This document shows, in pieces, positions 1-9,160 of a stretch of 64,000 bases of DNA (its first letter is position 1; each line of letters starts with the position of its first letter). Under the pieces are notes generated by a model. It ran no database searches and was not told the DNA's origin. It worked only from the letters and a program-made list of their open reading frames with translations. The stretch spans positions 656,580-720,579 of the forward strand of contig NZ_LVEM01000001.1 of NCBI RefSeq assembly GCF_001641335.1, read 5' to 3'. The translations under genes and the position numbers were made by a program. This DNA is from Bradyrhizobium stylosanthis (GTDB lineage Bacteria > Pseudomonadota > Alphaproteobacteria > Rhizobiales > Xanthobacteraceae).

Positions 1-177
1 TACGAACCGCGGTTGTGACGGGATGTCCCAATCATGAAACACGCCCTCGATGAAGAAGAGCGAGCCGAAGGGAGTACTATGCATTGCCTCGAACGATCCG
101 AAGCGGCCTCCCAGGTCAGCGGCACAGACCGCCGAGCCCGATAGCAAAAACGTAGCCGTCCGAATGGCCGTGCGCAT
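1..177 (-). CDS. Exported protein of unknown function, C-terminus cut by window edge
   Basis: From an ATG at 177 the frame stays open for 59 codons to the edge of the window, so only the N-terminal part is visible. The first 19 residues (MRTAIRTATFLLSGSAVCA, followed by ADLGG) have the basic start, hydrophobic core and small-residue cleavage site of a Sec signal peptide, so the product is probably exported. It starts 18 nt after the stop of the membrane-protein gene at 196-1518 on the same strand, and the two are probably co-transcribed. I recognise no family in the visible part. Confidence 0.55.
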   Translation of the reverse strand, partial: MRTAIRTATFLLSGSAVCAADLGGRFGSFEAMHSTPFGSLFFIEGVFHDWDIPSQPRFV

Positions 178-195
178 AATCATCGAATGCTGTGC

Positions 196-1518
196 CTAGC
201 TGTTTGCAGCGATAACTGGAGGTATATCAGTGAAGAGATCCCGCACGGTCCTCCGAAGGAAGGTGGCGATCGTCTTTTGTTGCGCTGCATCCGCTTTGAT
301 TTCGCCCTTGATGATGGAAGCCGCGGCATCAGATGGGACCGCGAGATAGGAAGCAAGTTGGTCGACGGTAAGTGACTGTTCAGCCAGGCTTGGCTCCAAG
401 CTGACGCGAGCCCAGCGGTCTGTCTCAGCTCCTCCTGTCGCAAAGAGCCGTTGTCCCTGATTCTGGACCGTAATGATTGCCTGTTCGGATAGCAGACCTG
501 AGATGATTGCAAGGAACGATATGAAATAGGGATTGATGGGTGCATCTCCGGAAAGGCGGGACGCATCAGCTATGACCGGAACGCCGGCCTTCGCTACGAT
601 AAAGATCACGAGCGCGGTGATTGCGCCGACGCTGAGTTGGAGAGTGTAATTGCCAGGACCTCGAATCCTGCGGGACCTGAAGAGCGAGTGCAGGATCTGA
701 AGAGAGCTTCCGAGCAGGCCCATAAGCACCACCAGATACAGCGCGAGCACATCTGGCTGCAGGATAACAAACCAATTGATGATCCGCTTGAACCATCCAG
801 AAGATGGGTCCAGCTCGTAGAGCGCGTTCTCAATCTTCGCATGCGTCGGCGCATCGACGTTCTTCGTTATTCGCGTGAAGACAACATCGATACTCTTGCC
901 GATCTCCGCGACACTCTCATTCAGGTATTTCAGCTTCTGCGCTAGGTTGGAGGATTGGGACTCCAGGTCGCTCACTTTCGCCAGTGCGTCAATATATTGC
1001 TGCCGCGCTTTGTCGAAATTGTCCAGGATAGGCCCCAAGCTTTGTGGGTTCGTCCGTAGGGCCGGTTCGGCCGCGGCGAGCGCGGCCGCGCGCGTTACCA
1101 AATCGGCGTCTCCGACGAGAACGTCATGCAGTTTGCTATCGATACCGTCGATGCGGGCCGCGATTTCCACCAACAAGTCAAAGAGTTGCGCTTTCGTCTG
1201 ATTCAGGCGCTGGCTTGCGGCCAACACCTGGTCATCCAAGGCGAGCTTATCCGTTGTTGTTGTCCGGATTGCCCCTGTTTGCTTGAGGCTTTGGCTGCGC
1301 AACTCATTCCAATCCCTGCCCACGGAATCCAACTTCCAGATGCTCGCCTGAACACCGTCGAAGTTCAGGCTGAGAATACGTGATTGGGTTAGCGTCGAGG
1401 CGAGAGCGATGATGCACGCAATGCCGACGAGGAGCGTGAAAGCAATCAAGACGCCGCTTACGAGCATACTGAAGGCGCTGGATTTTGCCGGCTCTGCGGG
1501 GGGGGCGGTCTCTGTCAT
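196..1518 (-). CDS. Large membrane protein with coiled middle region, unknown function
   Basis: A 440-residue protein. It has one N-terminal membrane segment (about residues 16-40), a long mostly helical extra-membrane stretch (about 60-230, rich in Gln, Leu and Asp), then three hydrophobic segments (about 248-272, 292-315 and 326-345). It ends in a soluble tail of about 90 residues. The start is taken at the ATG at 1518 (MTETAPPAEP); a GTG at 1536 would add six residues. It precedes the exported protein at 1-177 in the same direction. No known domain was recognised. The layout, with a single anchor, a helical linker and a membrane bundle, suggests an envelope structural or signalling role, but that is inference only. 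Confidence 0.6.
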   Translation of the reverse strand: MTETAPPAEPAKSSAFSMLVSGVLIAFTLLVGIACIIALASTLTQSRILSLNFDGVQASIWKLDSVGRDWNELRSQSLKQTGAIRTTTTDKLALDDQVLAASQRLNQTKAQLFDLLVEIAARIDGIDSKLHDVLVGDADLVTRAAALAAAEPALRTNPQSLGPILDNFDKARQQYIDALAKVSDLESQSSNLAQKLKYLNESVAEIGKSIDVVFTRITKNVDAPTHAKIENALYELDPSSGWFKRIINWFVILQPDVLALYLVVLMGLLGSSLQILHSLFRSRRIRGPGNYTLQLSVGAITALVIFIVAKAGVPVIADASRLSGDAPINPYFISFLAIISGLLSEQAIITVQNQGQRLFATGGAETDRWARVSLEPSLAEQSLTVDQLASYLAVPSDAAASIIKGEIKADAAQQKTIATFLRRTVRDLFTDIPPVIAANS

Positions 1519-2422
1519 GATGACTAGTGCCCCCACCGTAGGGCATAGTGAGCCGGGACGGTCAGTGGGGCCGTGTGCGCCTGCCCATGCGCAATGCCTG
1601 AGATGTAGACGACCGAAGCGTCGTTCCTGTCTTGGTCGTGCGTATTGGTTTTGTAGCCGTCCAAATAGACTGGCATCAGCCTTGTCCCCAACCCCGAAGC
1701 CAGATTAAACTCTAGATTGTGGTCGGGTAGATTTCAATAGAATCCTGACCGTAAGCGCGGCGCCTTGAAACCGCGCGGGCAACGCCCGTGCCGGCGTGAT
1801 GAGATCCTGTGTCGAACGCATGTGCCGTGTGACGTTGGGTCGCACGACGCTTTCATAGGCGAACCGGGCTCTTCGGCTTCGATCCCTCGCGCAAGATATA
1901 ATGTGTCGCTCGCCGGAGGCACTCGCACGAAGGGCTGCCGCTTCGCGGCACCGCTATCACTGCCCGTCGCGCGGGTGCCTTCTTGAACCGGTCTCGCGAC
2001 TGCACTCGGTCCCGGGTCTCGCCGCTTGCGCGTCGGCGCTATGCTGACCCTCCTGCGGGTGCCTCTTTTGATTTGCTCACTCTGCTCTTGTTTTCGATGT
2101 CTTTTTTTGGCTCGCGCTGACTTGCTCGACATTCTCATGCTTGGAGTCTCAGGGGCGCCGCCCCTCGCGCGCACCAGGGTGAAGCGCCGGCTGGCGCCGG
2201 CGCCGCCCCGAGCGGTCTCCCCGGTCTTCCGCGCTTTTTTCAATCTTCCGACTTCGGACTGCATGGCTAGCGCTTGTGCAGACCCGCTCTTGCGAGCGGC
2301 CCTCATCGGGCGGGCGATACCCCTCCGCTCGGGTCGCCCTGGCGCTTGCTACCCCCGATCTCGCCGATGGGCAGGGGTGCAGGCGCGTGGTGCACCTTGC
2401 ACCCACGGAAGCAAAAGGAAGA
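1519..2422. other. Non-coding stretch upstream of the ParB-like gene
   Basis: About 900 nt with no convincing gene. It holds one copy of a dispersed repeat (1868-2062) and a very GC-rich, palindrome-rich stretch (about 2150-2400) ending in a good ribosome binding site (AAGGAAG at 2415-2421) for the ParB-like gene. Open frames here are in GC-biased sequence and show no recognisable protein. Confidence 0.5.
1868..2062 (+). repeat. Dispersed non-coding repeat, copy A
   Basis: This segment aligns by eye with 45729-45930. Shared blocks include CGCTATCACTGCCC, ACCGGTCTCG, TGCACTCGGTCCCG, CGCTATGCT and GCGGGTGCC, in the same order and at nearly the same spacing over about 195 nt. Copy A lies about 360 nt upstream of the ParB-like gene. 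Conservation over a non-coding block suggests a structured leader or a mobile repeat; the function is unknown. Confidence 0.55.
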
Positions 2423-4427
2423 ATGATCATGTCGGCCAAGTCAGTTGAAATCATCCCCGCAAGCGGGACGGAGACGTTCATTCCGCTCAACAAGCTAAAG
2501 AAGTCTCCCAACAATGCGCGCAAGACGCCGCATAGTGAGGCGGCGATTGAGGCTTATGCCGCGAGTATCGCGGCGAAGGGCATCTTGCAGAATCTCGTGG
2601 TCGAGCCCGAATTGGACGGACAGGGAGCCGCTACCGGCTTCTATCTCGTGACGATCGGCGAGGGCAGGCGGCTTGCCCAACTGCTGCGGGAAAAGCGGAA
2701 GAGATCAAGAAGACCGAGCCGATCCGTTGCGTCGTCGACACCACCAACAACGCGCACGAGATCAGCCTGGACGAGAATGTCACCCGGGAAAACATGCATC
2801 CCGCCGACCAGTTCGAGGCGTTCAGGAGGCTCGCGGACGAGCGTGGTTTTGGTGCGGAGGAGATCGCGGCCCGGTTCGGCGTGACGCCGCAGGTGGTGCG
2901 GCAACGGCTGCGATTGGGGTCAGTCTCGCCGCGATTGGTTCAGCTTTATCGCGATGGCAATCTGGCTCTTGATCAGTTGATGGCCTTTGCCATCATTGGC
3001 GATCAGGCCTGGCAGGAAAGCATCTATGAGCGTTTGTCTTATGACCGTGAGGCCGGCACGATACGCCGTCTGCTCACCGAAACCCACATCGTCGCGACCG
3101 ATCGCCGGGCGCGGTTTGTCGGGCTTGAGGCCTACATCGAGGCCGGTGGCACGATCCTGCGCGACCTCTTCACCGAGGATCGCGGCGGCTATCTGGAGGA
3201 CGTAGCGCTGCTCGATCTCTTGGTGACGGCGCGGCTCGGCCGGGAGGCGGATGCCTTGCGGACGGCCGAGGGATGGAAGTGGACAGAGCCCCATCTTGAC
3301 TTCCCGCATGCTCACGGCATGCGGCGCGCCTTCCCGCATCCGGTCGAGCTTTCGGCGGAAGATCAGGCCGCGCTCCAAGCCGTTCAGTCCGAGTTCGACC
3401 GGCTGACCGAACAGCATCAAACCTCCGACGAGCTGCCTGATGAGGTGGATGCTAGGTTCGGTGAACTGGAAAGCCAAATCGAGCAACTGGAGGCGAAACG
3501 GCAGGCTTACGACGTGCACGATGTAGCGCGTGGGGGTGCGTTCGTCATCCTCAATCATGACGGCACCGTCAGGATCGAGCGCGGTTTCATGAGAAATCCA
3601 AGTCCTCAACCGGTCAGGACGGCGACGCTCCGAACCCGGATGAGGAGGGGGGAGGAGACGATCAAGCAACGCGCGATGGTGAAGGAGAGGAGACGGAAAA
3701 CGAGGAGGAAGACGGGGAGCAACGGTTGTCCGACACGCTCATTCGTGACCTCACCGCGCATCGCACCTTGGGGCTACGTATCAATCTGAGCGAGCAGCCG
3801 GACGTCGCCATCGTGGCGGTTACGCATGCGTTCGCAGCACAAATCTTCTACATCGGGGCCAATGCCCACGTGGTCGGCATCCAACCCGTGAAGACGGATT
3901 TGGGCACGCATGCGGTCGGGATCGAAGATACCCCGGCCGGGAAAGTGTGGTCGGATCGTCATGCCAATTGGGCGAGGCAAATGCCCCGGGACGTTGCCAA
4001 GCTGTGGGAATTCGTAGCCGAACTCGATCACGACAGCAGGATGGCGCTGTTCGCCCATTGCACGGCATTGACGGTAGATGCGGTCAAATTGCCATTTGAC
4101 CTCAGGCCACGTGCGTTGGCGGCGGCCAGCCGTTTGGCCGAGGCTGTCGACCTCGACATGACCGGATACTGGCGCCCGACGGTGCAAGCTTATCTCGGCC
4201 GGGTGACCAAGGCAGTCATTCTAGAGGCTGTCCGCGAAGGCGACGGCGAGGAGGCGGCCGAACGTTTGTCGGGGATGAAAAAGGCCGAGATGGCGGCTGC
4301 TGCCGAGCAACTCTTGGCAGCGACCGACTGGCTGCCCTCCGTGCTGCGCACGGCCAAAGCGGAGGATCAGGCTCGTGCGCCGGACCCGACGCAGGGGCAT
4401 GAGTTCTGCTCGCAAGCAGCCGAGTAG
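2423..4427 (+). pseudogene. ParB-like nuclease-domain protein of ICE/plasmid type, two frameshifts
   Basis: Three consecutive pieces in three frames form one ParB/Spo0J-family protein of about 668 residues. Piece 1 (2423 to about 2698) carries the N-terminal ParB fold, with the typical PLNKLKKSPNNARK start and a GEGRRL motif. Piece 2 (about 2699-3590) carries SLDENVTRENMHPADQFEAF, then the helix-turn-helix 'FGVTPQVVRQRLRL'. Piece 3 (about 3595-4427) begins with an acidic linker and continues to the TAG at 4425. Adding one base near 2698 and one near 3590 restores a single frame of 669 codons. Such long ParB-like proteins are common in rhizobial ICEs next to DUF736 and ArdC genes, both of which occur here. 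The start is ATG 2423 or 2429, behind AAGGAAG. Confidence 0.75.
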
Positions 4428-4474
4428 GAGGTGAGGCGGGACCGCAAGGAAGGCCCCGGCGCTCGTCAAATTCC

Positions 4475-4500
4475 GGCCGCGCACCTCACGGTGCGCGGCC
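4475..4500 (+). terminator. Perfect hairpin after the ParB-like gene
   Basis: An 11-bp perfect stem, GGCCGCGCACC / GGTGCGCGGCC, with a TCAC loop begins 47 nt after the ParB-like stop codon. The tail (TATTCAATT) is only moderately T-rich, so it is a probable terminator rather than a textbook one. Confidence 0.6.
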
Positions 4501-5133
4501 TATTCAATTGAAGCGAAGCGGCGATCGCTCACGTTAGCTCGTCTCCAAAGGCGGGCCAGGATCGGTCTGATCTGCGCCACTTGTAGCGGCCAGCGAGGCT
4601 GTGCTGCGCCTCCTTTTGCACAGCGAGCGATCGGGCTGAGCGCGTTGATCGCGTCCCAACCACGCGTGCCGAGATTGCTGTCGCGAAGGCGCTCCTCCAT
4701 GCAGTGCCGTCGATTTCCCCGCAAAAAATGTCGTCGGATCGCTTTGATTTGCTCCGTGAGTCGTCCTTGGATTGATGCACCGACGTCTCTTTTTTCGGAC
4801 CGATGCCGCCGTTCTCCGATGCTGTGGAGAGTGTTGGCAGCCATGATAATCGCCGTCAGTCCGGTCATGGGCTCGCGTCCAACGCACCCTCGATTGGCTG
4901 ATCAGGCCCGAGGGACGGCAAGAGCCTCGATCGCCTTCCCGCAACAGCTCACGCCTGCTTTTTTCCCCTGCCGCCTGGCGGCGGCATTCCTCGCGCAAGA
5001 CAAAAAAGCAGGCTTTCGCCGTCCTCCGCTGCGCTGCGGGCCCAAGGGCTGCGGGCCGATCGCTCCCCGGGCCCAAGATCGCCATCGAGGCCGCGATGGG
5101 CGCGGCCCGAACAACAGACAGACGGAGATTATC
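4501..5133. other. Non-coding stretch and long leader of first DUF736 gene
   Basis: No gene could be supported in 4501-4900. Short frames on both strands show no recognisable protein. The second half (about 4900-5133) is the leader of the DUF736 gene and contains the nested hairpin annotated at 4953-5013 plus further GC-rich palindromes such as the GGGCCC-rich block near 5038-5075. Confidence 0.45.
4953..5013 (+). ncRNA. Candidate structured leader RNA, nested hairpin, copy 1
   Basis: A perfect 12-bp outer stem (GCCTGCTTTTTT at 4953-4964 with AAAAAAGCAGGC at 5002-5013) encloses an inner 7-bp hairpin (TGCCGCC at 4969-4975 with GGCGGCA at 4980-4986). It lies about 120 nt upstream of the DUF736 start. 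The second DUF736 gene has a similar T-run/A-run hairpin in its leader. The U6/A6 stem could act as an attenuator or processing site; the function is unknown. Confidence 0.45.
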
Positions 5134-5445
5134 ATGGCGACCATCGGCACTTTCACCGCTTCGGACAACGGCTACACCGGTTCGATCAAGACGCTCACGC
5201 TCAACATCAAGGCCAAGTTCACGGTGTCCGAGAAGGACAACGACAAGGCTCCCGACTTCAGGATTTTCGCCGGAGCGACCGAGTTCGGCGCCGCCTGGAA
5301 GAAGACCGTTCGCGATAGCGACCGCGAATATCTCTCGGTCAAACTGGACGATCCGAGCTTTCCGGCTCCGATCTACGCCTCGCTGGTCAAGATCGAAGGC
5401 GAGGACGGTTTCAGCCTGATCTGGTCGCGACGCAGCGGCGACTGA
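5134..5445 (+). CDS. DUF736 family protein
   Basis: A complete 103-residue protein with the DUF736 signature: an N-terminal MATIGTF, then YTGSIKTL, the central '[18 protein letters not shown]' and a C-terminal SLIWSRR. DUF736 proteins are small soluble proteins encoded on rhizobial conjugative elements near ParB-like, relaxase and ArdC genes; their biochemical role is not established. The ATG at 5134 follows GACGGAG. A strong terminator follows the stop by 15 nt, so the gene is a single transcription unit with an unusually long leader. It appears intact, unlike the neighbouring ICE genes. Confidence 0.9.
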   Translation: MATIGTFTASDNGYTGSIKTLTLNIKAKFTVSEKDNDKAPDFRIFAGATEFGAAWKKTVRDSDREYLSVKLDDPSFPAPIYASLVKIEGEDGFSLIWSRRSGD

Positions 5446-5460
5446 TCACTTCGGATCAAC

Positions 5461-5490
5461 AGCCCCGCCTCTTCGGAGGCGGGGCTTTTT
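5461..5490 (+). terminator. Rho-independent terminator after DUF736 gene 1
   Basis: AGCCCCGCCTC-TTC-GGAGGCGGGGCT followed by TTTT. This is a near-perfect GC stem, tight loop and T-run, 15 nt after the stop codon. Confidence 0.9.
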
Positions 5491-5893
5491 GCGTGCTCTG
5501 CGCCGCTTTAAAGGGGGAGGAAGGGCATTTTGTCCCTCAAAAGAAAGGTACAAAGCCGCGGATCCGCGGCGTGCCTTGAAGGCGCTCAACCCAGAATTAA
5601 TCGGTCTTTTGGAGGCGTTCTTGCTGAATGGTTCGCGAGTTCAATCGTCATTAGCGCGGCGACTAGCGGCCCGATCGCCGGCGCCAGAGCGATGCTTCCA
5701 ATGCGAAACCGGGCCTCTAGCCAGGCGAGCCAGTCGGGTATGGATCGCGCCTCGAACCATTGCCTGCGCGCCGTTTGCACGTGCGAATGGGCGCTCCGCG
5801 GCAAGGCCTGACACCTTCGTCTGTAGGGCACGATTCCCTGCTTCTGGCGCCACGACCTATGGCAGCCGTCCCCCATCCGAAACCCTCGTACGC

Positions 5894-5955
5894 TTCTTTT
5901 TTCCCCGCCGGCGAGCCGGTTCCTCGCGGTCGCTTCGCTGCAAAAAAGGAACGGA
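5894..5955 (+). ncRNA. Candidate structured leader RNA, copy 2
   Basis: The leader of the second DUF736 gene repeats the plan of copy 1. A CTTCTTTTTTCC arm near 5892-5904 is opposed to GCAAAAAAGGAAC near 5940-5952, with GC-rich sequence (CCCGCCGGCGAGCCGG) between. The pairing is imperfect compared with copy 1. It lies about 110 nt upstream of the gene. Confidence 0.35.
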
Positions 5956-6064
5956 CTAGGGTGCGCCGCTGCGCTTCGCCCCGAGGGTTCGGATGGGTGC
6001 CGGCCGCCATGACGGTCTCGCCATCGCAGGGCATCGGCCCCTGCGGCAACGAAGGAGACAGACC

Positions 6065-6373
6065 ATGACCGCGATCGGATTCGTCACCCGCACAATTCAC
6101 GGCGGCTTCAGCGGCGAGCTCAAACTTCTGCCCATCTGCACCCATATCGACATCGTACCGAACCGCGATAAATCCGGCGATATGCCATCAGACTTCCGCA
6201 TCTTCACCGAAGGTTTAGAGGTCGGATCCGGTCGGATCCTGTGCGGTGACGGTCGTGCAACTGACTACGTCAGCCTGTCACTTGCAGCACCTGGTCTGGG
6301 GGGCCGCAAGCTCTACGCCAACCTTGGCCGAGGGGGTGGCCTGCGCGGCGAACGCGGCTTCTTCCTGGTCTGA
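6065..6373 (+). CDS. DUF736 family protein, divergent paralogue
   Basis: A 102-residue DUF736 protein (MTAIGFVTRTIHGGFSGELK, central MPSDFRIFTEGLEVGSGR, C-terminal 'LRGERGFFLV'). It shares the family's DFRIF core but differs from the copy at 5134-5445 over most positions, so this is an old duplication or a separate acquisition. ATG 6065 follows AAGGAGACAG, a strong ribosome binding site. It has its own hairpin leader and terminator, like copy 1. The role is unknown; the family is tied to conjugative elements. Confidence 0.85.
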   Translation: MTAIGFVTRTIHGGFSGELKLLPICTHIDIVPNRDKSGDMPSDFRIFTEGLEVGSGRILCGDGRATDYVSLSLAAPGLGGRKLYANLGRGGGLRGERGFFLV

Positions 6374-6400
6374 AACCCTGCCGACTAGGTCAAGATTCTG

Positions 6401-6431
6401 GGCTCCCGCGTTTTGCGCGGGAGCCTTTCTT
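6401..6431 (+). terminator. Rho-independent terminator after DUF736 gene 2
   Basis: A perfect 10-bp stem, GGCTCCCGCG-TTTTG-CGCGGGAGCC, followed by TTTCTT, 27 nt after the stop codon. Confidence 0.9.
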
Positions 6432-7364
6432 GCCGCCAGGACGCCAGATTTCTCGATCAACGTCGACGGCTCCGGCGTCAAGAACTTACTCGGCCGACCA
6501 AAGAATCCTCATCGGTTCGTGGAGTTTCCGAGGCCAAATAGGCGATCTTTCGAGCTCGGATTTCTTGTGTTTCAGCCAAATATTGTCTCTCCAAACTGCT
6601 CGTCGTGCTTCCAAATTCTGCGGTTGGCGACGTTGTCTGGCATCGATGCCAGGACCTTGTCATAGCAGGGACAGGAAGCGAAAATGGCTGAGGTCAAGCG
6701 CATCACAAGCAAGCGTCCGACGGCTGCACATGGCATTTGGGCGATGCCTTCGGCCCGCGCTCTATTCGTCGCTTCGCTCCTCACCGAGCCACCCTATGGG
6801 TGTCTCGGCCCTTCGGGTAACGATCGCTATCGCAAGCGCGGCAAACAGTGGCACGCGCGCGGTTGAGCAGCTGGCGAAACGTTCGTTTCGACCGGAGAAA
6901 TGCACTTGCGCGGAGTGGAATTTTCCCCGGAATTGAAGGTCGCTCGATGGCTTTTCTCGCTATTCCGATGCGGAAGATCGTTGCATTTCCACTAGAGTTT
7001 GCGGCCACTCTATAGGCCGTCGGGAGGCTCATATTGATGGCCTGGACACGTGCCGAGTGGTCAGCTTTTTTGCGTGTCGCTTGGATCGGCAAACGCGGGT
7101 GCGGCAAGATGAGGAAGAGTCAGCGAGCAACAAAGAGGAAGGGGAGCAATTGCAAGATAAAAGCAATGGTGCCTGATCGCTTCTAAGTCGTTGTCTGCAC
7201 ATCCAAGAGTTAGGGATACCGCAGGCCGCGATGTCGCCAACCGGGGATCTAGATGTCGCCAATGGGGACCTAAGGCAATGCACTGGTTCGCCGATTGCGT
7301 CAGCGACTGGGCAATAGTTCATTGGCTTTACATTTCCGCGGTCTTCTCAGCCGGGAAGCCCACG
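6432..7364. other. Non-coding or heavily decayed stretch
   Basis: About 930 nt between the terminator of DUF736 gene 2 and the relaxase remnant. Short open frames occur on both strands, for example a plus-strand frame starting MAFLAIPMRKIVAF near 6946 that is stopped after about 20 codons. None has a convincing start or recognisable domain. It is probably eroded ICE sequence. Confidence 0.4.
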
Positions 7365-8005
7365 GCCATGCATGGCGCCGCCGCCGACGAGTTCGAAGCG
7401 AAGGTCGGTTGCATCGGCAGCCGCAGAGTCTGGAAGGCGACTGGATATCTTCGGCGCATTCGGCACGCCGTAGTGAAGGCCGCCGCAACGGCTCATCGCG
7501 CGACGTCTGAGGCGACTGGATTGACCGCGGATACACATAAGCTGCGGTGCTTGCCACTCGGGGACTACCAGAGGTTAGCGCCGAGTTGTGAACAAGGCGC
7601 GCATCGTGCGCATCAAGGCGGCTGGCACCAGTGCCCATCCGCGTGCGTCTGCGCTACGTGCAGAGCGACGGTGTCACGCGAGAGGGCGAGTCGGACGAAC
7701 TCTGTGAGGGCGCGACCGCGCCGAAGGCAAGCTCTTCACCGAATGCAGCGAAAGGCGACTGCCATCAGTTCTGGTTCATGGTGGCGCCTGAGGATGGCAC
7801 GGAGCTCTCTGGCCTGGGGCCCTTCATGCGCGACCGGATGGGGCAAGTGGAACACCTCGCCAACAGGCTCGGCTGGCCAGTAGCGGATCACTCCAACACC
7901 GGTCATCCGCACAGCCAGGCTATGCTCCGCCGCAGGAATGATGCGGGGCATGACCGCGTGCTTGCTCGGGACTACATCGCTGGCGGTACGCAGGCACGGG
8001 TTTAG
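7365..8005 (+). pseudogene. Relaxase remnant (DUF3363/VirD2-like), truncated and frameshifted
   Basis: The clearest part, 7631-8005, reads LRYVQSDGVTREGE, then 'DCHQFWFMVAPEDGTELSGL', then WPVADHSNTGHPHSQ and NDAGHDRVLARDYIAGG. These match the N-terminal relaxase region of DUF3363 conjugative proteins in order, including the D-H-x-N-T-G-H-P-H metal-binding stretch. Just upstream, in another frame, VNKARIVRIKAAGTSA supplies the preceding segment, so a frameshift lies near 7640. A further N-terminal-like piece (EFEAKVGCIGSRRVWKATGY) begins near 7385. The frame ends at a TAG after only the first part of a protein that is normally several hundred residues. It is not functional as written. Confidence 0.7.
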
Positions 8006-8130
8006 CGCAGACCGTCGATCTCGGGGTCCGGACCTAGCAGCGGAATCTGGGCCGCGGGCATATCGCCACTCCGCAGCTACCGGGTACCGGGAACTTCTGA
8101 GCCGGGATCGTCTTCTCCCGATCCCGAGGT

Positions 8131-8601
8131 CTACGTCGTGAGCCCTTGAACGTGCATAGCGGCGAGGACGGCCTTTACCCGCTGCATGGAAGTCTCGAGT
8201 TCTTGGAGCAAGCTGTTCAGTTCGCGCGGGCTAGCCTCCTCCATGCGGAGATTGTCACCGTGCAAGGTGTTTTCAATCAGTTGGACCAGGGAAACTCCTT
8301 CGGAGCTGTGGCCAGGCGCGCCATGATCGTTTGGCAGTTCAGCTTCGGCGACAACTTTTCCGTCGATCGTCATTCGAACGGAAGCCTGCAACGGAATGAA
8401 CTGGGCGACCGTCGAGGCCGGGATTTCAATGATTGCGAAGGGAACGCCTGTTTGCTTGGATCGGTATCCAAGGCGGAACGTGTCGTTCACGCGCACAAGG
8501 CTTTGGTGTCCAGGGAATTCAACGAAAGGTTCAAGATCTTCCATCATGAGTGGCGATGGTTTGTCGATTAGAGGAAAAGAGATGGGGGTCTGTTTCGACA
8601 C
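8131..8601 (-). CDS. Conserved-looking hypothetical protein
   Basis: A 156-residue soluble protein starting at GTG 8601 with a weak ribosome binding site. The middle (about 35-95) is beta-rich, with 'FRLGYRSKQTGVPFAIIEIP' and FIPLQASVRMTIDGKVVAEAEL. The C-terminal 45 residues are helical and Leu/Glu-rich (LNSLLQELETSMQRVKAVL). No family was recognised. It is divergent from the helix-turn-helix gene at 8853, and the 250-nt gap between them probably holds both promoters. Confidence 0.5.
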   Translation of the reverse strand: MSKQTPISFPLIDKPSPLMMEDLEPFVEFPGHQSLVRVNDTFRLGYRSKQTGVPFAIIEIPASTVAQFIPLQASVRMTIDGKVVAEAELPNDHGAPGHSSEGVSLVQLIENTLHGDNLRMEEASPRELNSLLQELETSMQRVKAVLAAMHVQGLTT

Positions 8602-8852
8602 CTGACACCGTCACTACTCGCTGCAGTCTTTCCTGCCTGGCGTGGAGGAGCTGGGTAGGTTTCTTCGAGCTTCCTCGTCTGAGCGCGTTCGCTCCCCGTA
8701 CGGTCGTGCAGACGCTTTGCCATACCAAGTGCTGCTCAGATCTAATTGTATCACCTGTTGATCCTTCCGCTCGGAAGAGCAGTTCAAAAGCCTGCATAAT
8801 AGTAGCACTATTGTCCGTGGTTTAATAGGCCCATGAATGGTCGCTTGCGCGC

Positions 8853-9116
8853 ATGAAAGCGCAAGCCTTGGTGGCCAGAAATATCCGGCGACTGCGCGTT
8901 GGCCAGGGACTTTCGCAGGAGGCCCTTGCGGTCGACGCGGGAATCGACAGAACCTATGTCAGCCGTCTCGAGCGCGGGCTTGAAAACCCATCGGTGGCAG
9001 TGCTTGAGAAGTTGGCGGTTGCGCTGAAGGCATCCATCCCTGATCTATTTGCTGTCCCTGTGAAGGGAGACCTGCCGCCGCGTCCGCTTAGGGCAGGGCG
9101 ACGGCCAAGGAACTAA
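8853..9116 (+). CDS. XRE-family helix-turn-helix regulator
   Basis: An 87-residue protein that is nearly all one Cro/C1-type helix-turn-helix domain: VARNIRRLRVGQGLSQEALA (residues 6-25), recognition helix region GIDRTYVSRLERGLENPS, then VAVLEKLAVALKASIPDLF. This layout (LR-x5-LSQ-x2-LA, Y-x-S-x-x-E-x-G, and a terminal L-A-x-A-L) is standard for small XRE repressors of islands and phages. It probably controls its own promoter and perhaps the divergent gene at 8131-8601. A short basic tail (RPLRAGRRPRN) follows. Confidence 0.85.
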   Translation: MKAQALVARNIRRLRVGQGLSQEALAVDAGIDRTYVSRLERGLENPSVAVLEKLAVALKASIPDLFAVPVKGDLPPRPLRAGRRPRN

Positions 9117-9160
9117 TCTCGGCTTCAAAGTGTGGGCGACGCGCTGATCGACCGGCAGGA

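Noticed and set aside
1734-2306. 190-codon minus-strand frame in the stretch before the ParB-like gene
   Set aside because: Arg/Ala/Gly-rich, no family, overlaps the dispersed repeat; better explained as non-coding.
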